Source: Kordia algicida (lineage in GTDB: Bacteria > Bacteroidota > Bacteroidia > Flavobacteriales > Flavobacteriaceae). From it: a DNA stretch of 64,000 bases. Made by a program: the position numbers and the translations under genes. Positions 8,963 through 16,198 of this stretch are shown in pieces. A model generated the notes under the pieces. It was not told the DNA's origin. It did not search any database and saw only the letters and a list, made by a program, of their open reading frames with translations. The stretch lies in NCBI RefSeq assembly GCF_051013375.1, contig NZ_CP142125.1; one strand, given 5' to 3'. Positions within the stretch are counted from its first letter, which is position 1. Every line of letters starts with the position of its first letter.

Positions 8963-9394
8963 ATGAGAACATTAATACAAATAGCACACAGTCAGTACGG
9001 TGTTACCGAGAAAAAAGGAAAACTGCACAATCCTGTAATTGTCAATTATTTCAAAGAGATCGGACACAAGTGGGTTTCTAATGATGAGACAGCATGGTGT
9101 TCCGCCTTTATGAATTGGGTGGCACTAAAGGCAAATAAACAAAGAAGTGGAAAGTTAAATGCACGTTCATGGCTATCGGTTGGTAGAAAAGTCGATAAGC
9201 CAAAACAGGGCGATGTGGTAGTTCTTTGGCGAGAAAAAAAACATAGTTGGAAAGGGCATGTTGGACTATTTATCAATTATTCAGAAGATAAAAAATACAT
9301 ATATGTACTTGGTGGCAATCAAAAAAATCAGGTCAATATACAGCGATATCCCGCCTATAGATTACTTGGTTTTAGACGACTTGAAAACGCATAA
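8963..9394 (+). CDS. CHAP/NlpC-like peptidoglycan hydrolase (TIGR02594-like)
   Basis: The 143-residue protein has a cysteine-peptidase layout: Cys46 in TAWCSAFMNW, the partner His99 in KGHVGLF and a later Asn/Gln-rich strand (YVLGGNQKNQV). This matches the small TIGR02594-type family of phage and Bacteroidota cell-wall hydrolases. There is no signal peptide, so export would need a holin or virion delivery. The next gene is a degenerate amidase fold, and two more wall-binding proteins follow within 3 kb. Confidence 0.8.
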   Translation: MRTLIQIAHSQYGVTEKKGKLHNPVIVNYFKEIGHKWVSNDETAWCSAFMNWVALKANKQRSGKLNARSWLSVGRKVDKPKQGDVVVLWREKKHSWKGHVGLFINYSEDKKYIYVLGGNQKNQVNIQRYPAYRLLGFRRLENA

Positions 9395-9413
9395 TAACTA
9401 AAACAAAACAAAG

Positions 9414-9920
9414 ATGAAAGAAATAGATTATCTAATTATACACAGTACCGACACTTCTGAGGCAAAGGACTTTGGAAAAGATGTCATTATAAAAAAACAT
9501 ACGCAGACTAAGCGCAATAACGGACTTGGTTTTAATCGTCCTGGATTCGATTATCTGATTCCTTTCGATGGAAGTTTACAAGTAATTATCAATGAGGACA
9601 ATCCAACACAAACCGATGTATGGGGAATCTCAAAGGGAGTTGAAAGTCTCACAGGAATTGCCAAAAACATCGCTTATGTAGGTGGACGTACTCTAAAGGA
9701 AGCTTGGGATAAAGACACCCGTACCGATGCACAAAAACAAGCACTAGAAACCATTGTAAAATTCTATGTACTGCGTTTTCCAAATATCGTGATTATGGGT
9801 TTCAATGAAGTACCTACCAAAATAGCAGAAGATAGTCCAGCTTTTAGTGTAAGTGATTGGCTTGTCTCTATCGGTATACCAAAAAAGAATATTTACAAGA
9901 AACCGCAAGAAAAGGTATGA
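9414..9920 (+). CDS. N-acetylmuramoyl-L-alanine amidase-like protein lacking zinc ligands
   Basis: The 168-residue protein follows the amidase_2/T7-lysozyme fold: IIHSTDT (His10), GFDYLIPFDGS, NIAYVGG and a C-terminal GFNEVPTK...DSPAFSVSDWL. In active family members the last block reads GHxEV...CPxF, with His and Cys binding zinc. Here they are Phe130 and Ser141, and the GYH block has Asp in place of His. Only His10 of the usual ligand set remains. The fold is confident, but catalysis is unlikely; a wall-binding or structural role is inferred. Confidence 0.75.
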   Translation: MKEIDYLIIHSTDTSEAKDFGKDVIIKKHTQTKRNNGLGFNRPGFDYLIPFDGSLQVIINEDNPTQTDVWGISKGVESLTGIAKNIAYVGGRTLKEAWDKDTRTDAQKQALETIVKFYVLRFPNIVIMGFNEVPTKIAEDSPAFSVSDWLVSIGIPKKNIYKKPQEKV

Positions 9921-10102
9921 GAACACTCATAAGCATTGCCGTAGGTTTTTGGATTGCTAGAGAAATCTCATCACGATATCATAAGAGATTGTGCACTCAA
10001 ATTCAATTAAAACAAAAAAGAAGATTACAAGCCTATTTCAAAGATCAAGGTTTTTCACAAAGGCAAATAAAAGAATATACCAAATCAATATTAAACCTAT
10101 AA
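9917..10102 (+). CDS. Small protein with N-terminal hydrophobic segment, 61 aa
   Basis: The start at 9917 was chosen because its ATG overlaps the previous stop (ATGA). The frame begins MRTLISIAVGFWIAREI, a weak membrane or amphipathic helix, followed by a basic Lys/Arg/Gln-rich helix. It is part of the same translationally coupled run. Unknown function. Confidence 0.55.
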   Translation: MRTLISIAVGFWIAREISSRYHKRLCTQIQLKQKRRLQAYFKDQGFSQRQIKEYTKSILNL

Positions 10103-10104
10103 CA

Positions 10105-10551
10105 ATGGCAATTCAAATACAAGTAGAAAACCAATTATTTCTAGTTCCTGAAGCGGATGACAGTTGTGACTTTTGGACAAGTTACTACAGGCAGTTAAAA
10201 AATAAGCTTGGAAAACAAAATGCAAAAATGATTTGGCTGGTTACTTGGAAGTCTAACGGTTCTACTTTTTGTACCACAAGTCCAACCTTTAACAAGTGGT
10301 TAAAAGCAAATGATTTAGATGTATCAAACCTAGCCACGCGAACCATTGCCGATATCTCGGAGATCGGTAGTAATATTTTGGGACTCAGTAAAAGCATGAC
10401 AAAAATACTATCTATTGGAATTCCAATTCTATTAATCATTGTACTGATAGGTGTTGTTGTGGTACTTCGAAATTCATCAAAAAATCTAAGTGTTAAAGAT
10501 TTAGCCATGCTAACCCCAACAGGGCGCGCTTCAAAATTATTAGGCAAATGA
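10105..10551 (+). CDS. C-terminally anchored membrane protein, 148 aa
   Basis: The ATG at 10105, two bases after the previous stop, gives 148 residues: a soluble N-terminal domain of about 95 residues with Cys19 and Cys54, then a strongly hydrophobic segment (ILSIGIPILLIIVLIGVVVVL) and a short polar tail. Its end overlaps the next start by four bases. The topology resembles other genes in the run. No family recognised. Confidence 0.65.
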   Translation: MAIQIQVENQLFLVPEADDSCDFWTSYYRQLKNKLGKQNAKMIWLVTWKSNGSTFCTTSPTFNKWLKANDLDVSNLATRTIADISEIGSNILGLSKSMTKILSIGIPILLIIVLIGVVVVLRNSSKNLSVKDLAMLTPTGRASKLLGK

Positions 10552-11042
10552 AAAAAAGCATATTCATCATATCGGGCGCGGGAGTTGGAATACTGTTAAT
10601 TGGTAGTTTCATCATTAGAGATCGCACTAAAAAACAAGAACGTTTAACAAGCAAATTACTCATTGCCCTGAGCGCGAGAATAGAACCAATTAAAAATGGT
10701 TTAGGTGGTCAAAATGCCTTTGATATCCATTATTTAGACAAGGTTACTCAAAGGGTAAGCGGGAGTGTTATAGCCTTACAAGAAAGTACCGCTTTATACT
10801 ATGCAAATCAAATTAAAAGTGCCTTTGGTGCTTGGTATCAAGGTGGCGACGATGAGCAGAAAGTATACAGTGTGTTTAGAAAACTCAAAGACAAGGTTCA
10901 GGTTTCCCAAGTAGCGAAGGCTTTTCAAGGTGGGGATGAATCAGTGAATTTGATCGATGTTTTAAAAGATCGTTTCGATAAAAATGAAATCAAGATCGTA
11001 TTAGATATAGTTAATAAAAAACCAAATTACAGAACTACATAA
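10548..11042 (+). CDS. N-anchored membrane protein, paralogue of the next gene
   Basis: The 164-residue protein has an N-terminal transmembrane helix (IFIISGAGVGILLIGSFII) and a helical domain. Its C-terminal pattern (DDEQKVYSVFRKLKDKVQVSQ, KAF..., NKKPNY) is shared with the next gene (DDEYAVRDVFKQLQSKTDVAS, KAY..., NRLPNY), so the two are paralogues. The D-E-x2-V-x3-F/L-x2-L pattern is loosely reminiscent of annexin-like repeats, a resemblance I hold only weakly. Probably an assembly or membrane component. Confidence 0.65.
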   Translation: MKKSIFIISGAGVGILLIGSFIIRDRTKKQERLTSKLLIALSARIEPIKNGLGGQNAFDIHYLDKVTQRVSGSVIALQESTALYYANQIKSAFGAWYQGGDDEQKVYSVFRKLKDKVQVSQVAKAFQGGDESVNLIDVLKDRFDKNEIKIVLDIVNKKPNYRTT

Positions 11043-11045
11043 GAT

Positions 11046-11573
11046 ATGAAAAGTACACAAAATACATGGTGGATAGTTGGTGGTGGCGCGCTAGTTTTAA
11101 GCGGTGTTGGTGCATTTTTTTATTTCAAAACAAAGGGGAGTAATGCACAAGGCTACTCCATAGCATCTACACAATCCAATATTGGAAATGGAATAAAAGT
11201 AAACACATCAACCACAGCTTCGGTAAAACAAGAACCCAATTGGAACAAACCTTTTAACATGAATTATATGGAAGATGTAAAAAAGTGGGTTGCGCCAAAA
11301 AATATCATTGTTCTAAGCCCATCAACGGCAAAAGGTTTAGTAAAAACACTTCACAATGCAAAGGGAACTTTTAATGACGACGAATACGCCGTTAGAGACG
11401 TTTTCAAACAATTGCAAAGTAAAACAGATGTAGCAAGTCTATCCAAAGCTTATTACATCAACCACAACCAAAAAGATTTGTGGCAACATCTCAACAGCTT
11501 TTTAAGTCATTCGGAAATGAAACTATACGTATGGAAATACATAAACCGATTACCTAATTATAAATTATCATAA
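11046..11573 (+). CDS. N-anchored membrane protein, paralogue of the previous gene
   Basis: The 175-residue protein has an N-terminal transmembrane helix (WIVGGGALVLSGVGAFFYF), a Ser/Thr linker of about 40 residues, then a helical domain paralogous to that of the upstream gene and ending NRLPNYKLS. The pair follows tandem duplication of one ancestral gene. The separation of the membrane helix from the domain by a polar linker suggests the domain sits away from the bilayer. Function unknown. Confidence 0.65.
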   Translation: MKSTQNTWWIVGGGALVLSGVGAFFYFKTKGSNAQGYSIASTQSNIGNGIKVNTSTTASVKQEPNWNKPFNMNYMEDVKKWVAPKNIIVLSPSTAKGLVKTLHNAKGTFNDDEYAVRDVFKQLQSKTDVASLSKAYYINHNQKDLWQHLNSFLSHSEMKLYVWKYINRLPNYKLS

Positions 11574-11586
11574 AACAGACAAACAA

Positions 11587-12075
11587 ATGAAAAATCAAAA
11601 ACAAATAACATCGTCATTCTTTACAAAGCACAAAACACCGATTATCATAGGAAGTGTTGTGGTTGTACTCACGGGGATTGGTATTGCGTACTATGTAATG
11701 AGTTCCAAGAAAAAAAAGGAACGTGATAAAACAACAAAAATGAGTGAGACTACCGTTAGCATTCCTACGATACCTTCAAGATACAGCACACCACCATATA
11801 CTTCTTCCTCAACAAGAACTACTACACCTACAGGAACAAGTTCCTCAAGAATCGTTGTCAAATATGGAAGTCGCGGTAGTCTAGTGAGAGTTTTACAACG
11901 CTATTTAAAAACCTTAAATGCAGATTTGGGCAGAACTGGCGCAAAGCGTGATGGCGTTGATGGCGCATATGGTCCGAAAACTGCTAAAGCGGCAAAGAGT
12001 AAATTAAATAAAACAACTTTTACCGCTACAGATATTAACAACATGAAAAAAGCATTACAAACACTAGGAAAATAA
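11587..12075 (+). CDS. Membrane-anchored peptidoglycan-binding protein
   Basis: The 162-residue protein has an N-terminal transmembrane helix (PIIIGSVVVVLTGIGIAYYVM), a Ser/Thr/Pro linker (about 55-95) and a C-terminal PG_binding_1-like domain: VKYGSRGSLVRVLQRYLKTL, then DGVDGAYGPKTAKAAK. The last phrase is the family's characteristic DGxxGxxT segment. It probably binds peptidoglycan from a membrane. Its stop overlaps the next start by one base; the next gene carries a second, weaker copy of the same layout. Confidence 0.8.
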   Translation: MKNQKQITSSFFTKHKTPIIIGSVVVVLTGIGIAYYVMSSKKKKERDKTTKMSETTVSIPTIPSRYSTPPYTSSSTRTTTPTGTSSSRIVVKYGSRGSLVRVLQRYLKTLNADLGRTGAKRDGVDGAYGPKTAKAAKSKLNKTTFTATDINNMKKALQTLGK

Positions 12076-12788
12076 TGGAATCAATCAGTTTAAAAAAAAG
12101 ACTTTTAGTCGCAGGTGGAATTTTGGTATGTGGATACATTGTGTACTGCATTTTAAGGAATCAAGAAGAAGAATTAAAGCAACAACAAGAAACAGAAGAT
12201 GCTGACTTTGTTATTATAGATGAGCATAAAAACTCAGAAAAGTTTGAAACAGTAGAAAAAAAGACAGCTAATTCGCCAATGAGTTCTGATGACTCTAGCT
12301 TGCAAAAAACTACTGCAAATCTCAGTGTTATTAAAAATGTCTCTATGGAAAAATCCATTTCTAAAGCACAGGATAAAAAGGTTCAGTTAGAAAATAATAT
12401 AGATATTCAAGTATCAAAGCTACCTGAGATTCAAGAATCAGATAAGCAAGCGCAAGATATAGCTGTAGCTACAAAGAATACTTCAACGATCAATGACATT
12501 GTTGTTAACCAGCCAACCAAGGTAACCATACCCAACGAAGAAAAAGTAGCAAATGATGATTTCCCGCTTCAGCTTGGAAGCAAGGGAAAGCGTGTGTGGA
12601 ATCTAAAGGTATACATGCTTAAAAATCATGGTGCTAGCGGAGTTGTAACAGATGATTATGATGCCCTTACGGTAGAACGTGTCAAACGTTATTTAAAGGC
12701 TGATAATGTTACCGAACAACTCTACAGAGATTTAAACATGGAAGGCAAACGTAAAAAGAAAAGAAATGCCACAAAAAAGAAGTATTAA
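12075..12788 (+). CDS. Membrane-anchored protein with degenerate peptidoglycan-binding-like domain
   Basis: The 237-residue protein has an N-terminal transmembrane helix (LLVAGGILVCGYIVYCIL) and a long acidic/polar, probably disordered region (about 30-160). The C-terminal domain LGSKGKRVWNLKVYMLKNHG...VVTDDYDALTVERVKRYL mirrors the PG_binding_1 pattern of the preceding gene. A lysine-rich tail ends it. The next gene starts inside its last codons. Likely a wall- or membrane-contact protein of the same particle. Confidence 0.65.
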   Translation: MESISLKKRLLVAGGILVCGYIVYCILRNQEEELKQQQETEDADFVIIDEHKNSEKFETVEKKTANSPMSSDDSSLQKTTANLSVIKNVSMEKSISKAQDKKVQLENNIDIQVSKLPEIQESDKQAQDIAVATKNTSTINDIVVNQPTKVTIPNEEKVANDDFPLQLGSKGKRVWNLKVYMLKNHGASGVVTDDYDALTVERVKRYLKADNVTEQLYRDLNMEGKRKKKRNATKKKY

Positions 12789-13005
12789 AGATTTGATCGG
12801 TGGACTTGTTGACAAAGATGGACTAAAAACAGAGGTAACCATTACCCTTACAAATCAAACAATGATAAAAGTTATAGTAGCCTTATTGTTGAGTGGAGTG
12901 GCAATTATTGTGATTGCAAATTTTGTAAAAAACTTTGTTCCTAACCAACAATTAACCGCTATAAAAGCAGAATTACAAACCATTAAATCACATTTAAAAA
13001 CATAG
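12766..13005 (+). CDS. Small single-pass membrane protein, 79 aa
   Basis: The ATG at 12766 lies within the end of the upstream gene (23-base overlap). The product has a charged N-terminal 35 residues, a transmembrane helix (MIKVIVALLLSGVAIIVIA) and a short amphipathic end. It stands at the head of a group of small membrane genes that look like a lysis module. Family not recognised. Confidence 0.6.
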   Translation: MPQKRSIKDLIGGLVDKDGLKTEVTITLTNQTMIKVIVALLLSGVAIIVIANFVKNFVPNQQLTAIKAELQTIKSHLKT

Positions 13006-13010
13006 AACAC

Positions 13011-13352
13011 ATGACAGAGATCATCACACAATTATCGAATTACATCAGCAGACTTGATTGGGCGTATATATTTACCTTCATTCTAATTTCATACGGATTC
13101 AATACAGAATACGTGACAGGATTATTTTATAAAATTTTCAGAATTAAAATAGCAACAAGATATCGTGTATTAATCATAGGAGTATTATATGGAACTGCTA
13201 TTTATTTTATCAGAGATTATGCAATCACTGATGTTGAAATCTTACTGCAATCCTTTGTATTTGCTTTGGTATTTCACAAATTACTTTTGCAAAAAACTAT
13301 TCGATACTTTTTTCAGATAAAAGAGCCAAAGCCTACTACTTATGAGAATTAG
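13011..13352 (+). CDS. Holin-like small membrane protein
   Basis: The 113-residue protein has about three hydrophobic segments (WAYIFTFILISYGF; YRVLIIGVLYGTAIYFI; LQSFVFALVFHKLLL) and a basic C-terminus, a size and topology fitting small phage holins of Bacteroidota. The next two overlapping genes look like a spanin pair, and endopeptidase genes lie on both sides. Assignment rests on topology and neighbours only, as holins have little sequence conservation. Confidence 0.5.
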   Translation: MTEIITQLSNYISRLDWAYIFTFILISYGFNTEYVTGLFYKIFRIKIATRYRVLIIGVLYGTAIYFIRDYAITDVEILLQSFVFALVFHKLLLQKTIRYFFQIKEPKPTTYEN

Positions 13353-13680
13353 AATATTCATTAGTTGTATTGCGGTTATGGTTGCTATAAATATTGGTAC
13401 AATGATCTATTTCAATCCAAAAGGAATCGATCATCAAAAAATTATCAAGCTTAAGCAAGAAAATATAAAATTAGAACACAAGAATTTACAGCTTGATTCA
13501 TTGATACTTAAAAGACAAAAGATAAATGATAGTTTACTTATTGCAATCAATGAAAATCAACTTATCATTGAAAATCTACATTATGAGATTAAAGAGAAAA
13601 TTAATACTATCAATCGCATGTCTGATATGGAACTTTATTTGTATTTCTCAAACATTAGAACCGATCAGAAAAACCATTGA
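13342..13680 (+). CDS. Inner-membrane spanin-like (Rz-like) protein
   Basis: The 112-residue protein has one N-terminal transmembrane helix (IFISCIAVMVAINIGTMIYF) and then a long coiled coil rich in K, L, I, N and E. It ends with INRMSDMELYLYFSN, an ending I associate with Rz-like proteins of Bacteroidota phages (recalled, not checked). Its last 98 bases overlap the next gene in another frame, the arrangement typical of Rz/Rz1. It would join inner and outer membranes at lysis. Confidence 0.55.
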   Translation: MRIRIFISCIAVMVAINIGTMIYFNPKGIDHQKIIKLKQENIKLEHKNLQLDSLILKRQKINDSLLIAINENQLIIENLHYEIKEKINTINRMSDMELYLYFSNIRTDQKNH

Positions 13681-14011
13681 GCGTGAACAATACTTTTGCT
13701 TCACTATAGAACAATCAAGATTCATTGCCAAGAAATTTGAGTATAGCATTTACCAGGATAGTGTAATTAATTTATTTGAAATTGATATCACAAGATATAA
13801 GCGTTTACTAAATGAAAAGGATCTGATTATTTTCAGTTTGGAATCCAAGATCACAAACTTGAATAGTATCAAAACTAATGACCAGCTTCACATAGATCAG
13901 CTAAATAAAATAATTAAAAACAAGGACAAACAAATAAGACGCGGGAAGTTTGTCAAATGGATTTTAACTACTGGCTTGGCAGTGGCATCAGGTATACTAA
14001 TTTTAAAATAA
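13583..14011 (+). CDS. Exported coiled-coil protein overlapping the Rz-like gene
   Basis: The start at 13583 gives 142 residues with a signal-like N-terminus (MRLKRKLILSIACLIWNFICISQT), a long helical region and a C-terminal hydrophobic segment (WILTTGLAVASGILIL). It overlaps the upstream Rz-like gene in the +1 frame. Classic Rz1 is a short Pro-rich lipoprotein; this is longer with no clear lipobox after the hydrophobic core, so it would be an atypical outer partner. An unrelated membrane protein is the alternative. Confidence 0.55.
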   Translation: MRLKRKLILSIACLIWNFICISQTLEPIRKTIEREQYFCFTIEQSRFIAKKFEYSIYQDSVINLFEIDITRYKRLLNEKDLIIFSLESKITNLNSIKTNDQLHIDQLNKIIKNKDKQIRRGKFVKWILTTGLAVASGILILK

Positions 14012-14017
14012 GGTGTT

Positions 14018-14392
14018 ATGTCAATACTAAAGATTTGTGCCATTGTATTTAGTGCAACGGGTTTTTGGAAACTCATTGAAATGTTATTTCAATTTAGGAT
14101 GAACAAACGTTTTAAAAATGCAGAGATTAATAATCTAAACACACAGGCAAATAGTTTGGTAGTTGAAAATTACAAGCTATGGACTGAAAACATGGATAGA
14201 CGTATCAAAGAACTTGAGAGTAAAAATATCTTACAACGTGAGCGGATTGTAAGACTAGAAGCTAAAAATGCTGAAATGAGTCAAACAATTATAAAACTTG
14301 ATAGTAAGAATACTCAGATGAATCAAACCATCATCAAGCAACGCGATCGTATCAGTGAATTAGAAACAGAAATTAAAAAATATAAAAAGTAG
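14018..14392 (+). CDS. N-anchored coiled-coil protein
   Basis: The 124-residue protein has an N-terminal hydrophobic segment (ILKICAIVFSATGFWKLI) and then about 85 residues of coiled coil with near-repeats (RIVRLEAKNAEMSQTIIKLD, SKNTQMNQTIIKQRDRI). The internal repetition suggests expansion of a heptad unit. Its place beside the spanin-like genes suggests an envelope-spanning or assembly role. No specific family. Confidence 0.6.
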   Translation: MSILKICAIVFSATGFWKLIEMLFQFRMNKRFKNAEINNLNTQANSLVVENYKLWTENMDRRIKELESKNILQRERIVRLEAKNAEMSQTIIKLDSKNTQMNQTIIKQRDRISELETEIKKYKK

Positions 14393-14398
14393 CACACT

Positions 14399-14548
14399 AT
14401 GAACATAAATAAAGGCGGTGGCGCATTAAATTTACTTTTTGGAGCATTCTTATTGGTTAGTACATTTAAGCTAGGTTCTGATCTGTATGTACGTCATAAA
14501 AAAGGAAAAGCTTCAGAAAAGAAAGGTTGTGGTTGTGGCTCAAAATAA
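14399..14548 (+). CDS. Tiny membrane protein with CGCG tail, 49 aa
   Basis: The frame begins MNINKGGGALNLLFGAFLLV, contains one short hydrophobic helix and ends KKGCGCGSK. The CxC tail is unusual and could bind metal or form disulfides. The next gene starts within it (GTG at 14535), supporting co-translation. Unknown function. Confidence 0.6.
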   Translation: MNINKGGGALNLLFGAFLLVSTFKLGSDLYVRHKKGKASEKKGCGCGSK

Positions 14549-15056
14549 TCATAAGTTATTTTATATAACAATAGGCACTTTTGCGCTAACTGCCATAGGT
14601 GTCTATTTTGTATACAGATTGATGAAACAGTCAAAGAAATCCGCGCGCAGGATAACTCGTAAAATTGATTTGTCAGTCTTTGATAGTCCTGATATGCCAG
14701 GATCAGGAAATTGTATGGATAGACGTTTGCTAATGATGTTAGAACAGCTAGAAATGCGTACAGGCTATCCGATATTTGATTGGATAAATTCTGGAGCAAG
14801 AAGTGAGGCGCATAATCGCAAAGTTGGTGGCGCTTCAAGGTCGTCGCACAAAATCCCCACATGTATGGCAGTTGATATTGGTGTACCTTCCACAGATATT
14901 AGAAATCAATTAGTGTATGAAGCTCGTAATATTGGATTTAAAAGAATTGGTGTTGGACGAACATTTGTTCATCTTGATACCGATGAAAATAAAAGCCAAT
15001 ATGTAGCTTGGGGATATCCTTCGGGGAGACGACCAGATATAAATCCTTTTGTGTAA
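14535..15056 (+). CDS. Peptidase M15A-type D,D-carboxypeptidase/endolysin
   Basis: The GTG at 14535 was preferred because it yields a clean N-terminal membrane helix (LFYITIGTFALTAIGVYFVY) directly after the start; the frame itself opens further upstream. Of 173 residues, the C-terminal 120 form an M15A domain: NSGARSEAHNRKVGG, then SSHKIPTCMAVDI with the zinc His and Asp, and VHLDTD with the last His. All zinc ligands are present, so it should cleave D-Ala-containing peptide links. It ends the structural run. Confidence 0.85.
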   Translation: MAQNNHKLFYITIGTFALTAIGVYFVYRLMKQSKKSARRITRKIDLSVFDSPDMPGSGNCMDRRLLMMLEQLEMRTGYPIFDWINSGARSEAHNRKVGGASRSSHKIPTCMAVDIGVPSTDIRNQLVYEARNIGFKRIGVGRTFVHLDTDENKSQYVAWGYPSGRRPDINPFV

Positions 15057-15739
15057 GTCATTTCTAAGTTGAATTTTAAATACCAACTTGGAAGGGGTTT
15101 GAAGTGAAAAGTTTTGGTATTTGACACTTTAAAAACTTTCTCAGCTATATTGATGTTAGTCTTTCAAAAGTCCACAATGTAAATTGTTGAAATATAAACA
15201 CTCCATACATCTGGTAATTGTTTAATATATGACTTTGAAAATATAAAATAAAAAAGTCCTTTTTTTGAAGTGTGGTTTTACATAGAAATAACATAGTTGT
15301 AAATTCTTGAGTTCTTCTTCACTTTTAGTGGTTTGAAAAAAAAGTACTTACTTCTCTTTCCAAAATTACTAAAACAACTATTTATAGAAATAAGACAAAT
15401 TATTTCTTAAATCTAAATATCTACTCACATAATTAAAAAAAAAACTACTCTAAATACTTTTTACTGCAATGACAGGATTGTAATAAGAATTACATGCAAA
15501 AGTTTGATGAATTTCAACATTTTTGCAAGAGGAATCATTATGATTCAAAATTTTCTATTAACATAAAATTAATAAGAAAAAACATAATATTTTATCAAAA
15601 TATGACGCTCGTTGGTGGCAATTTGACGCTTATACAAAATAATTGCATCGAACAGAAAAAGTGCCCTACTTTGATTTACAAACCCAATTCCCAACGAATC
15701 ACCAACCCAAAAAAGAGTAGAAATTTAAAACAGTAATGC
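15057..15739 (+). other. Non-coding interval between structural run and Rhs locus
   Basis: About 680 bp of AT-rich DNA. A possible 80-residue frame (15494-15736) has no recognisable features and unlike composition, so I do not call it. The interval holds one copy of the 37-bp direct repeat (15262-15298) and presumably the promoter for the LytTR gene. A weak AAGTTG/CAACTT hairpin at about 15066-15090 may end the structural operon. Confidence 0.5.
15262..15298 (+). repeat. 37-bp direct repeat, copy 1 (left of Rhs region)
   Basis: Matches 25935-25971 in 35 of 37 bases. Weaker similarity extends about 40 bp to the left in both places (15221-15261 and 25892-25934). The two copies are 10.7 kb apart in the same orientation and bracket the LytTR, Rhs, immunity and IS genes. 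An attachment-site duplication or a recombination footprint is inferred. Confidence 0.75.
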
Positions 15740-16144
15740 ATGAAAATAACAAAAGAAAAAAACAACTACAAACAGGATGTTTCAAACAGTACTAAACATA
15801 TTCGTTTGGGTAGCAAACACAAGGGTGAGTATTTGCTAAAAGAACAGATTAGGTATATAGAAGCCAACGAATGTTATACATGGTTTCATTTAACAGATGG
15901 TACACGTCAGCTTAGTTGTAAACCGATTGGATACTATGAAGAAGAACTCTCAGATGATGGTTTTGTTCGTATTCATCGCTCTTATGTAATCAATCTAAGT
16001 CATTTAAAATCTTATGAATCCAAGTATCGTTTGGTATATCTCAAAGGGGAAACGGTTTTACCTGTGAGCTTTCGAAAAAATCGTGTGATTTCAAAGAAAA
16101 TGGTAAAAACTACATCAAATATTGCTTTGAAAGCGGCAGTATAA
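15740..16144 (+). CDS. LytTR-domain DNA-binding regulator
   Basis: This 134-residue protein is essentially a lone LytTR domain (about 25-120), with the signature FVRIHRSYVINLSHL (residues about 75-89) and a preceding IRYIEANECYTWFHL strand pair. It has no response-regulator receiver domain. It lies 54 bp upstream of the giant Rhs gene in the same direction; single-domain LytTR genes upstream of Rhs genes are familiar in flavobacteria. It probably controls Rhs expression, by inference. Confidence 0.85.
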   Translation: MKITKEKNNYKQDVSNSTKHIRLGSKHKGEYLLKEQIRYIEANECYTWFHLTDGTRQLSCKPIGYYEEELSDDGFVRIHRSYVINLSHLKSYESKYRLVYLKGETVLPVSFRKNRVISKKMVKTTSNIALKAAV

Positions 16145-16198
16145 CTACAAAAGAATCTTTTAAAACAAAAATAATTAATAAATAAAAATCAGAATTAT

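Noticed and set aside
3027..15056. Conjugation (tra) or type VI/contractile machinery
   Set aside because: No TraG, TraJ, TraK, VirB4, sheath, tube or baseplate signature was seen. The small membrane and wall proteins alone do not support transfer.
15494..15736. Possible 80-aa gene before the LytTR regulator
   Set aside because: No motif, unlike composition and in an AT-rich stretch between a repeat and a promoter region; more likely chance.
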